Part shown: positions 32,330 to 42,000 of the stretch, piece after piece | How positions within the stretch are numbered: the stretch's first letter is position 1 | Layout: each line of letters opens with the position of its first letter | IMG/VR virus record: IMGVR_UViG_3300008050_003461 | Location: 1 to 43,296 of that record | DNA length: 43,296 bases | Source of the DNA: a virus | Strand: one strand, 5' to 3' | Notes under the pieces: generated by a model | The model's database searches: none | Told to the model about the DNA's origin: nothing | Seen by the model: the letters and a program-made list of their open reading frames with translations, nothing else | Program-made: the position numbers and the translations under genes

Positions 32330-32819
32330 CTTTAACCTCATCACTATCAACATCAATTATAGGTAATGAACTATGCTTATGTTTACTTCTAGATTGGTTT
32401 ATCAAATCTTGTAAATCATTCGTAGAACCAACATATATTGAATTGTTGGTTGTGTTATTTGTTATTTCCATTTCTTCTTTACGAATGGTTTTCATTTGTT
32501 GATGAAGATTCATTAGGTCTTTATTCATTTCGGAAACAGTCTTTAACATCTGAGATGCAACTTCATATGCTCTTGGTGCATCACTCTCCGTTGCAACATC
32601 AATAATACCATCAATAGCATCTTTCCCTGTGGATATAAGATTTTTGATATTTCCTCTTACTTGATTATAATCAATTTCTAAATCTTTATCCAGTTTTTCT
32701 TTAGATACAGGTAAATTTGTTTCTTTTTTTACAATGTTTGTTTCTTTTGCTTGTTCTTTTTCATAACTTACATCCAATGCATCAGACAACTTTTCATTAA
32801 CGCTTTTCTTTTCTTTCAT
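32322..32819 (-). CDS. gp16: Terminase small subunit gp16
   Basis: A 165-residue protein, the length of T4 gp16 (164). The central helical region IDYNQVRGNIKNLISTGKDA then DGIIDVATESDAPRAYEVAS matches the T4 family, where it forms a coiled-coil ring that recognises phage DNA and stimulates gp17. N- and C-terminal parts are charged and variable. It starts 15 bases after the gp15 stop and overlaps gp17 by eight bases, as the two subunits usually do. Confidence 0.93.
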   Translation of the reverse strand: MKEKKSVNEKLSDALDVSYEKEQAKETNIVKKETNLPVSKEKLDKDLEIDYNQVRGNIKNLISTGKDAIDGIIDVATESDAPRAYEVASQMLKTVSEMNKDLMNLHQQMKTIRKEEMEITNNTTNNSIYVGSTNDLQDLINQSRSKHKHSSLPIIDVDSDEVKDE

Positions 32820-32834
32820 ATTTTCACCATTTTT

Positions 32835-33749
32835 TTAAGAACTCGGTGGGTTATATGTCGCTGAAGGATATGTGTTTCCATAAGTATCAATATAATCCTG
32901 TGTCCATTGCCATGCACCATAAGTTGAACCTGTTGGTCCAATTGCACTAGCACCTCTAGTATATATGTTAGCAAATGTTGTGTAATCTGTAAATGTTCCA
33001 CCTGTAAGAGCAGAACCATAAGAAGGTCCACTAACACCAACATCAACTCTACTCAATGCACCTGTTGGACCTGAACGTAGATATTTCTCATCATCTGTTG
33101 TAAAGTCGAAGAATGTAGTTTCTGTTTTAAGTATAACACCACCCTTACGAATAGGTCCATACACATATGATTTTACTGTAAAATCAAGTTGAGTAGTAAT
33201 ATTTCTTCTTATATCAAATTCGCCTTCATAGTCTTCTTCAATATTAACACTATTCAAAATAATAGGAATATCAACCTTCTTATTAATATCATTAAAATTC
33301 ATAGTAACAGTAAATTCCGGAGTAAAGTAGGGAAGAACCTGTTCGATGATTTGCAGTGCATCATTCATATTTCTAACAAATCCATATAAAGAAAAATCAA
33401 AATTATATGGAACCTCTGCATAATTATATGACATCGCTCCACCGGTAGCACCTGATAAGTTGGTTCTCCTGCGATTCATTGTATTTCGTTTTCTTGCAGG
33501 GTCATATGCAATAGTTGTTATTTCAAAACCCATTCTGGGTAAAGTAATCATAACCTTTGTGGTGTCGGATATAGAACTACTTTCTTCTATTCTTCTAAGA
33601 AACTTTTCTTTTGGACCATAAGATAAAGGGACACGAATAAACTGTTTTGTTCCTCCTGAATTGGTATGTTCCAATCGAATATCGTTGAACAACGAACCAA
33701 AAGCAACAACTAATTTTCTAATAGATTCGTTATAGAATGGTCTAAACAT
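32835..33749 (-). CDS. gp15: Tail sheath stabiliser / tail terminator gp15
   Basis: A 304-residue protein (T4 gp15, 272). MFRPFYNESIRKLVVAFGSL then FNDIRLEH, VPLSYGPKEKFLRRI, ITLPRMGFEITTIAYDPARK and FDFSLYGFVRNMNDALQIIE are the family's conserved parts. A hexameric ring of gp15 caps the sheath and tube and attaches the tail to the head neck. The C-terminal 60 residues are Gly/Thr/Tyr-rich and extend beyond T4 gp15. It shares one base with the gp14 stop (TAATG). Confidence 0.94.
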   Translation of the reverse strand: MFRPFYNESIRKLVVAFGSLFNDIRLEHTNSGGTKQFIRVPLSYGPKEKFLRRIEESSSISDTTKVMITLPRMGFEITTIAYDPARKRNTMNRRRTNLSGATGGAMSYNYAEVPYNFDFSLYGFVRNMNDALQIIEQVLPYFTPEFTVTMNFNDINKKVDIPIILNSVNIEEDYEGEFDIRRNITTQLDFTVKSYVYGPIRKGGVILKTETTFFDFTTDDEKYLRSGPTGALSRVDVGVSGPSYGSALTGGTFTDYTTFANIYTRGASAIGPTGSTYGAWQWTQDYIDTYGNTYPSATYNPPSS

Positions 33750-34678
33750 TAATATCCCCCCTCACTGAAGGGGTCAGTTTCCGTAAAGTCGAATATATTA
33801 TCTGTGTCTACATCCCATTCTAAATCTTCATTATCACCAGAACTTTCATCATCCTCTGGGTCTTGAATAATTATAGTAGTTGTAGTGTCTGTTCCTGTTA
33901 GCAAATATTCCGCAGCAGAATCCATACCTACTATACTATCGTTTGAAGAACCTGTAGATAGAGTACCATCTAATCCTGTAACATATAAAAGTTTATTATC
34001 AGCATCCCAATTCGTAATTTGTCCTGTTACATCAGCATCTGCATATGTTCCACCACTAATGTTGGAAATTTGGAATACGGTCTCACCTTCAATAAAATTA
34101 GTATAAGTAGAAGAACTAACCTGTGTTCCTAATGAAAGTCTAATTTCATATACTTTTCTTTCTTCATCTATAATATCAACATCATCGATTCCTGTTTCAA
34201 TTTCCATAGACTCATCATATGCAAAGGTTTCACATGTTAATTTATAAACAAATAATTTACCCAACTGATAAAATGGATTTTCATGTTCTACAAAATTAAT
34301 TTCAAATAATGTTTTACTCAACGGAAAATAAACCAAATCACCTTCTCTTGGTCTATCAATAGATGTAAGAGTTGTAATCTCTTTTTGAAACCTTTTTTTA
34401 GATATAAGCAATTCTACTTTATCTTTTATTTGTAATCCATATTTAGATAATAAATCACCTTCACCCTCAAACCCATCAATAGACTGTATAAACATCTCCA
34501 ATTCAAATCCATTTTGAAATTTAGATATTCTATCTTCTCCAAAAATATCATCTTTGGATATAATATCCCTTGGAATGTATATCATATCTCTTCCCATTGT
34601 TTTTATAATCTCAATGGTAAGGTCTTCAATAACATCGTGTTCACCAGAATAGTCTTTAAAATATTTATTTCGAGCCAT
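33749..34678 (-). CDS. gp14: Neck protein gp14
   Basis: A 309-residue protein (T4 gp14, 256). The N-terminal half carries MGRDMIYIPRDIISKDDIFG, FELEMFIQSIDGFEGEGDLL, REGDLVYFPLSKTLFEINFV and FYQLGKLFVYKLTCETF, the pattern of T4-type gp14, which with gp13 completes the head-neck and joins it to gp15. The C-terminal 120 residues (SSSTYTNFIEGETVFQISNI and later an acidic tail) are longer than in T4 and appear domain-like. It lies between gp13 and gp15 as expected. Confidence 0.92.
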   Translation of the reverse strand: MARNKYFKDYSGEHDVIEDLTIEIIKTMGRDMIYIPRDIISKDDIFGEDRISKFQNGFELEMFIQSIDGFEGEGDLLSKYGLQIKDKVELLISKKRFQKEITTLTSIDRPREGDLVYFPLSKTLFEINFVEHENPFYQLGKLFVYKLTCETFAYDESMEIETGIDDVDIIDEERKVYEIRLSLGTQVSSSTYTNFIEGETVFQISNISGGTYADADVTGQITNWDADNKLLYVTGLDGTLSTGSSNDSIVGMDSAAEYLLTGTDTTTTIIIQDPEDDESSGDNEDLEWDVDTDNIFDFTETDPFSEGGY

Positions 34679-34680
34679 TT

Positions 34681-35484
34681 TTATCCAACCGTAAAGTCAA
34701 TAGGAAGTTCATATTCTAGTAATACTTTTTCTTCAATCCTTATTACATCTTCATTTGCTTCTGAGAATATTTCTGCACCTCTCATAGATACACCTCCCGG
34801 CATTTGTATACCTTCAAACTTTGACATATTTGCACCCCACTGTCTTTTAATAAGAGCAGTGACATATTCTTTTAAAAGTCTATCATTATATATTTCTATC
34901 CATGTGGTGGGGTCTAATTTAGAATATGCTTCTATTGTTAAATAAGTATCACCTGCGGTTACTTCCTCTGACCAATCCATATCAACATAAAGTCTATTTG
35001 TAACCTTATTAAATCTTATACTTTTCTCTGGTTCAAAAAGTTGTTCAATTAAACCAATATATCTTTTTGCAGAATCATAAGATGCAAGTCCCATTGATGT
35101 ACTATTTCCAAGATTTCTGTTAATTCCAAAATAGTCATTTAATGCCATTTGATATTTCACATTAAACATATTTGCTTGATTTTCACCAAACCTAAACAAC
35201 CTACGAACACTAAGAATATTTGAACCATTTGGTGGTCCTGTATAACCTGCCCCCGCAGTCAATCCAGATGTATTGATATATCCATTTGAAACATCGTCTG
35301 ATGTAACTTTGTGTGTATAATAGTGAAGTTCTACACCATCAAAATGTCTTTCCGCAAAAAATTGAAGTGCATCATCCACTCTTTCCACAGCCTGTTGATA
35401 ATCTACATTTATATCAACTACCGGTTTTCCTAGTCTTCTAAGTGCATATTCAATTAGTGTATCTGCTGATGTGGGTACTGCCAT
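34681..35484 (-). CDS. gp13: Neck protein gp13
   Basis: A 267-residue protein (T4 gp13, 309). TLIEYALRRLGKPVVDINVD at the start, QFFAERHFDGVELHYYTHKV, MALNDYFGINRNL and DPTTWIEIYNDRLLKEYVTA are family features, as is the end segment RIEEKVLLEYELP. gp13 sits under the portal and is needed to seal the filled head and attach the tail. It is the first gene of the neck-terminase-tail run and has a late-type box and terminator immediately upstream, which marks it as the start of a transcription unit. Confidence 0.93.
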   Translation of the reverse strand: MAVPTSADTLIEYALRRLGKPVVDINVDYQQAVERVDDALQFFAERHFDGVELHYYTHKVTSDDVSNGYINTSGLTAGAGYTGPPNGSNILSVRRLFRFGENQANMFNVKYQMALNDYFGINRNLGNSTSMGLASYDSAKRYIGLIEQLFEPEKSIRFNKVTNRLYVDMDWSEEVTAGDTYLTIEAYSKLDPTTWIEIYNDRLLKEYVTALIKRQWGANMSKFEGIQMPGGVSMRGAEIFSEANEDVIRIEEKVLLEYELPIDFTVG

Positions 35485-35502
35485 ACAAAAATCTCCTCAT
35501 AA

Positions 35503-35510
35503 TATGTATA
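35503..35510 (-). promoter_or_regulatory. Late-promoter-like box before gene 13 (TATACATATTAT)
   Basis: TATACATA followed by TTAT, with GAGGAG just downstream, nearly identical to the sequence before gene 3. It lies 19 bases before the gp13 ATG and directly after a terminator hairpin. Confidence 0.5.
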
Positions 35511-35515
35511 AGGAA

Positions 35516-35541
35516 AGAAAAAACCCCAAAAAATAAGGGGT
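35516..35541 (-). terminator. Rho-independent terminator between the Cys-rich gene and gene 13
   Basis: Minus strand: ACCCC, a 9-base loop, GGGGT, then TTTTTTC. The stem is only five pairs, but the T-run is good and the position after a stop codon is apt. Confidence 0.65.
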
Positions 35542-35555
35542 ATTCTTCTACTTCG

Positions 35556-36023
35556 CTATATTTCCCTTTTCTTGGGTTTTGGTGATTCTGGAACATCATG
35601 AATATTTACTTTAATTTTTTTGATATCCTCTGTGAGCATTTGTTCTATATAATATCTTCGTGTGACTGGACTTTCTGCTTCGTCCGGTTCACTTTCTTCA
35701 TAATTAGAAAATCCTGGCATCTGTAAAGGACAACCAAGTTTTGGATAGTCCAATTTACTATATTCATCGCCCTCGGACACCAACCAAGTTCCTTTTCTGT
35801 CTCCACACCCACATCCACCACAGAAACTTTTGTTGCCGTCTTTTTCACTATTTTTGAGATATTCACATTCTGGTAAATCATTACCATCACCGAAACAACT
35901 AATAACCCTGAGTTGTTTTGTTGGTTTGTCTATTTTGTTGTTGGACAATCCACGAGATAATATAGACTTTGCAAAATTCTTTGCCATTCCTACTTTTTCA
36001 GAAATAGACTTTTTCTCACTCAT
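35556..36023 (-). CDS. Small Cys-rich protein of unknown function (possible metal-binding)
   Basis: A 155-residue protein I do not recognise by family name. Cys43, Cys53, Cys68, Cys71, Cys73 and Cys98 fall in SCFGDGNDLPECEYLKN, then SFCGGCGCGDRKGTW, then YPKLGCPLQMPG; this spacing would suit a zinc or iron-sulfur site. The first 35 residues are basic with Ala and Ser, the last 50 are charged. It lies between the giant GACC/LRR gene and gp13, beside a terminator. Comparable small proteins occur next to neck genes in marine T4-like phages, but no role is known. Confidence 0.68.
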   Translation of the reverse strand: MSEKKSISEKVGMAKNFAKSILSRGLSNNKIDKPTKQLRVISCFGDGNDLPECEYLKNSEKDGNKSFCGGCGCGDRKGTWLVSEGDEYSKLDYPKLGCPLQMPGFSNYEESEPDEAESPVTRRYYIEQMLTEDIKKIKVNIHDVPESPKPKKREI

Positions 36024-36062
36024 ATAAATTTAATCCTTTTCAATTATAAAAATTATACCACA

Positions 36063-39000
36063 CTATTTATCAATGTCAACATCCAAAACTATAAATCTTC
36101 CACTTCCGTTCCATAAATTCATTATCTCATTATATTTATCCAAAGAAAGTGTTCCTGAAATATTTCTAGCAGAAACTTCTAATATATGTCCTATTGGATA
36201 ACTTTTTGGTTTTGTGAACACAGAATGACTAAACAATTCATCTATATCTTCTATTACTGTTCCGCTTATATTTAAATATTCAATATGCCCTTTATTGGAA
36301 GTAGAATAAGCATCTGCTGGTTTGGGCAATTCAATTTTTTTCAATTTACCATTACCACTCAAATCTATATGTTTTAGATTTAAGAATGCATTTCCATATT
36401 CATCATAATTTCCAAACTCACCAACATCCCCCCACTCTTCTTGGGAAGATACACCCAAATTAATAAAGGGAAGTTCTGTGTTTGTTATTACCAAGAAATT
36501 CAATTCTGTCATTTCTTTATTTCTACCAAGAGAAAATTCCATTTGATTGAGTTTTGTAGAATCTCTTAAAATGAGTTGTTTAAGTTTGACTGAATTTTTC
36601 AATTCTATACCTCTACCCAATGCACAACCAGACAAATCCAAATATTCCAACACAGGAACATTCAATATCAATTTTTTATTATTGTGTAAATCTTTATTGT
36701 TTGATGCAAACAAAGAAGTCAGTTTGTTATATTTTATATTTTTGGTATCTAGTGTTTTGATTTCATTATCAGACAACAACAACCGTTCAATGTTTGGTAT
36801 TTTATACATTGGGAAATCTTCTTGTGCATTAGGATACCCCGAACGAGCCAACCATTCTGTTCCAGAATTAGCACCTAATTTATTATCTTGAACCCAAATT
36901 TCTCTAATATTATTACTTTTTGGTATATCTAATCTATATAATTCATTATTATTTAAATGAAGGGTTTCTATTTTTGTCAAAGAAGAAGCATTAAAATATT
37001 GCATGGGTGTACAAATAACATCAACAGATGAATCCGCAGCAACAATAGTTTTTATTTTGTTTCTTCGTTTTTCTCTTTTTTCTAAATCTTTGGAAAGATA
37101 TACACCAATATAATAACCAACCATACCTGTACATTGTTGCCAATCATATTCATCATTATATTCGTTTCTACCGTTTCCGTATCTAGCAGGATTTATTACA
37201 AGTTTATTTAAGTTTGGTAACTCGGAGAAAAATACTTTAGAATGATAATATGGTTCAAATACATTTGACAAATCTACATCATCAGGTGTACGATATTTTC
37301 TAGTCAACCAAAGTTGAGTTATGCTATTTTTATATTTTTCAAAAACCTTATCATTTCCGTTTATCATTCCCCAATCAAAACGATTATTATTGTTATGAGA
37401 TTTTATGTTATAATATCCCTGAATATACTGATAACTTGTTGGGTCTGTTGGAAGAGGAAGTGCCTCTACCAATGGTTCATTTCTACCATCATGAATTTTA
37501 TATAAAATATTATTTTGTACATTATTAGATTTAGAATATAAAGATTCATCTGGAACATTTATTGGTTTATTTTCAATATCAACAAAACCAAAGAAGGGAA
37601 CAGAAAAACTCATATCGTTTGTGTTGGTTCTTCCAATTAACAATGGTTTGTATTTAATTTTTCTTTTATTCTTAAATGCAGCCGCAATAACCGCACAAGC
37701 ATCACAAGCACCACATTCTTCAGACCAAGTATCTCCAGAACAGGAACGGTCTGCACAATTCCAATGAATTGCATCATAGTGGTCTGGGTCTTGTCCTGGA
37801 CCATCTGTGGGCATTTGAACACATCCGATGTTCATACAAGGAACATCACCCATATAATAACCACCCAATTTTAGACACTGTTCCATAGGCCATCTAGCAC
37901 ACGTTTCCGTATGAGGATTACAACAAGAACCAAATGTAGGACAATGTCGACAATCACCATTGCCTTGATAATCAGATTCTAATCTACCTCTCAAACCAAA
38001 ACCTGCCATGATACCTTTTCCCATGTTACGCCATCCAAACCAATTCTCTCTATTTGAAGTTCTACATTCAGGACACCCTATACCACACGATGGATGTCGG
38101 TCTACACAATAGTCTATACCACCATATGCTCCGTTCTTTAAAGGTGTGCCAATATGCTCAGGAAAATTACCCCAAACTCCATTCATTGTATCACTAAAAT
38201 AGGGATGATTCCAAGGAGTTGACCATTCTCTGGGAAGAACATCCCAATGGTGAAGCATTCCCCCTTCATTATTTTGTCCAAAGTAACCGGGGTGGCAGGT
38301 CGAGTATGGTGGGGTACCGTACTTCGAGTAATAATAACTATCAAATTCAAAATACGAATTACATTCTTGCCACATATCACAAGGACGAGTGTTCCAAAAT
38401 GCACCACTGTACCAGATAGGCAATTCCTCATCGGGGTCAGGAAAATCGTAACTCCCAAAAGTACAATCGCCTTTTGGGAAAAATGTATAACAAGCATTTG
38501 AAACATTTGGGTCTGGATGTGACACACCATATTCTGAATTACATTCAGGATAATTTACTAAGCCTTCTGGGTCACCTTCCCATAGTGGACAATTAGGGCT
38601 GTCTAAGTAGTCATCAAGAACATTTGCTTTACAATCAATCCCACCTTCTGTCACACCATCATCCCTCAATATAGGTCCCCATTTATTTAACAAATCACAT
38701 TCTTCTTTTGTTACATAACAACAACTTGCTTCATAGAAAAAATCAGGTTCGCATGGTCCACCAAAGCCAGCACCAGGTAATGGCGGCCAAGGGCGGGTGG
38801 TAGTGTTGTGTGGGTCTAAGTGGGCACTTCTGTGACAATCACAACATGCACCCTTTCCTAAAAAATCTGCATCGCAGGCATCGCAACTGTAGTCGTCCTG
38901 TGTTGTATGTGAACAACTTTTTCCATAACTGTTGTATGGATTAACTCCTATTCTTCCACTATTATCAGACCAGATACAATGTGTTTCCATATTCGGATAT

Positions 39001-42000
39001 GAATAATCTTCTCTTCCAACATTTTTACAACTACTGCCTCTCCACGGAGGTGGTTCTTGTCCTGGTCCATATCCACAATCTGGTTGGCTCGATTGCAAAT
39101 TACATACATCACAACTATCAGGGGGTTGGGTGTCGGGGGTACCGTCAGAGCCATCTACTTTGCAATAACAACACGGAGCAATATCCGCAGTACATGCTAG
39201 TGAGGTTCCAAATCCACTACCGGCAACCCAATCATCACAAAATGTTGATGGTCCCATCCATACAGAATGACCGTCTTCAGACCAATTTAAATTATCACAT
39301 TCAACTTCACCTTCCTGACATGGGGCACATTCTTCTTTTGTTTTGTTATCATCACAACTTTCCGTGCCAGCCGCCGCACACAAAGGGGAACAACACGCAC
39401 CTGTTTCTGCATCACATGGGCATCCAGAACACCAAGTTGCAGGGAGATATTCATCTTCGCTAACACCACAATTACTTGGAAGAGTAGAACGAACGTGACA
39501 TCCTTCTTCTTGAAAATCAACAGTTTCTTGATAAGTTTCAAAAGTTAGACAACATCCATACTCTATATCTACACAATCATGTGTAGAATCTTCACAACAC
39601 GCACGACATACTGCTCCAAGATTTGTTATATCACCATCAGCAAAAGCATGAACAGTATAACCACAATAATTACAGTACACTTGTCCTTGCGTATATGTGG
39701 AGTCACCCTCATAACTAGTATCACAACTTGTCCCACTATATTGAGGTTTACCGCCGTCTGCAATGCAATCTGCTGGATGCAAATCTTCACATATAAAATA
39801 TCCATTGTCTAAATGTTTACAACATGGCCTACAATCGGGACAAACACTTGTTTCACAATCTACACATAATGAACCACATGGGTTATCTACACAGAGTGTT
39901 CCTTCCAACCAATTGTCAGAAGAACAAATTTTCTGTGTAGTCATAGAACATGTACCATCAACAGCACAACATGCTCCAATTAATCCTTGGTCATCACATA
40001 CGTATGTCTCTACCGAGCAAGTTGGGTCATCCGTGCAAGAGGTTGATGAACTCCACACAGCAGGCGCAAAACAACAATCGTTCTTGGGTACCCCTTCTGT
40101 ACAACTGTCTCCCATACAACAAATACCTTGGTGACAAACACTGTCATCAGCACACAATGTATCGTCACCGGCGTATACACCACCTAATGCCGTACAATCA
40201 TCAGGATGTAAAGTGTCGAGGCAGGTGCCATCTGTCATACAACAAGCACCTGTTGGGTCAACAACACTTCTTACTCCAGCAGGACAACAAGTCGTGTCAC
40301 ATCCATAGAAACATCCCGTACAGTTTGATAATTCTGTTTCTGTACAACTACCACCTGGTCCCTGTTGTAATTCTGTCGGACATTCAGAACCACTGCAACA
40401 TGCACCGACACAATCTTCGGGTTCTCCACAATCGCTTATTCCAGAACTTCTTATTTCTGCACATCCCGAAGATACACAAGGATTGTTTATATTCCAACTG
40501 TCTGAAACATTTTCAAAAGGTAAGCCATCACAACCTGTAAATGTTCCACCTAATATTTTACATTCGTTTTGTGTTATTGCTGGTATACATTTTCCGTGCC
40601 AACAACAACTTCCTCTATTTCTAGAATACGGACAATCACAATCTTCACACCTTCCATCGTTTATATTAACGTAAACTGATTCTGTATTATTAATACCAAA
40701 ATCTATTAAATAATCAGATGCAAAATCTCTATCTAAGTGTTGAGAAGAAACATCAAAAGAATCTAAACATCTGTCTGTACCATATTCCTTAATGGTTTTA
40801 TTTTCTTTATTATATCCTGCTATAATTACATCACTAGTTTTATTGCAACAAGGAACAGTATCACAATTATATTCACAATTCAATCCACTATAAAAAATAC
40901 CATTTAATTCTATACATTGTCCTCTACTAGTAAAAGAACAACCCAATTCATGACAACACGCACCAATTTCTTGAACCGAACAATTAAAACCTGGGGATTC
41001 GCAAGGTTGGTCAAATCTAATTCCAACATAATTTTCTGCTGGTGGACATGGGTCATTTTCTCCTATATTTTGACAACCAATATATGAACCGTCTCTTTGC
41101 CATATACAACAGGAATCTGTTACGAATATAGAATCCTTACAGGGATATCCTGTCTCTTCATTACATTCTTCGTCTTCATGAAAAAGCGTTGTTATATCTT
41201 TATTGTTTGCAGCAATTTGTTCGCAATGATATATTGTGGTATTATCACATTTTATAAATTCTCCGCTTGAAATGTTAAACTGACAACATGCACCATTACT
41301 ACCAAAACCACAATCTCCATAATATTCACAACAATCTATATCATCACAACTTGATTGTTCGTTACTCCACAATCCACCAAGAGCAATACATCTACTATTA
41401 GAAGTAACATAACAATTATAATCAACTATAAATGGTTTAACATCAGGGTCTTCCACACCAAAATATTCTGGAATACAACAAGTACCTTTTTTATTATCAA
41501 TAGGCGGAACGCAAAAAAATCCATCAACACTTGTTAAAGTACCACAAGTAGAACCAGACACCCACGCTGCACCACCACTTCCGCCAGGTGGTTCATTTAA
41601 ACAATCTCCACAGGTTATACCATCAGAACAATATGTTATACCATTGAACGGATGATTTCCAAAACAACAAGAACCTGTCGGCCAAGAGCAAGGCCAAGAT
41701 GAACTAAATGTACTTCCGTCCCCGCAAGAACTACCCGAACCACCCCAAAGACCATTAATTATAGAACAGTCGCCCGCAGTATATCCATTTGGATAATTTT
41801 TATCATCGGGACTCAGGCAATTTCCTTCAAGACAACACGAACCGTGTGCAGTTGCTCCCGTAACTCCACAACCACCCGCAGAATTTATTTCTGAACATGT
41901 GGATAGAGGTCCTCTAGGAACACCACCAACATTCAAACATTCACAGGGTTTTAAATCTTTACATACACCAGACCAACTATAATCACCACTAACACCTTTA

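Noticed and set aside
38981-40540. Plus-strand open frames of 160 and 196 codons opposite the giant gene
   Set aside because: They are His/Gln/Asn-rich readings of the complementary strand of cysteine- and glycine-rich coding sequence. They have no ribosome sites, and the minus-strand frame is continuous with clear modules.
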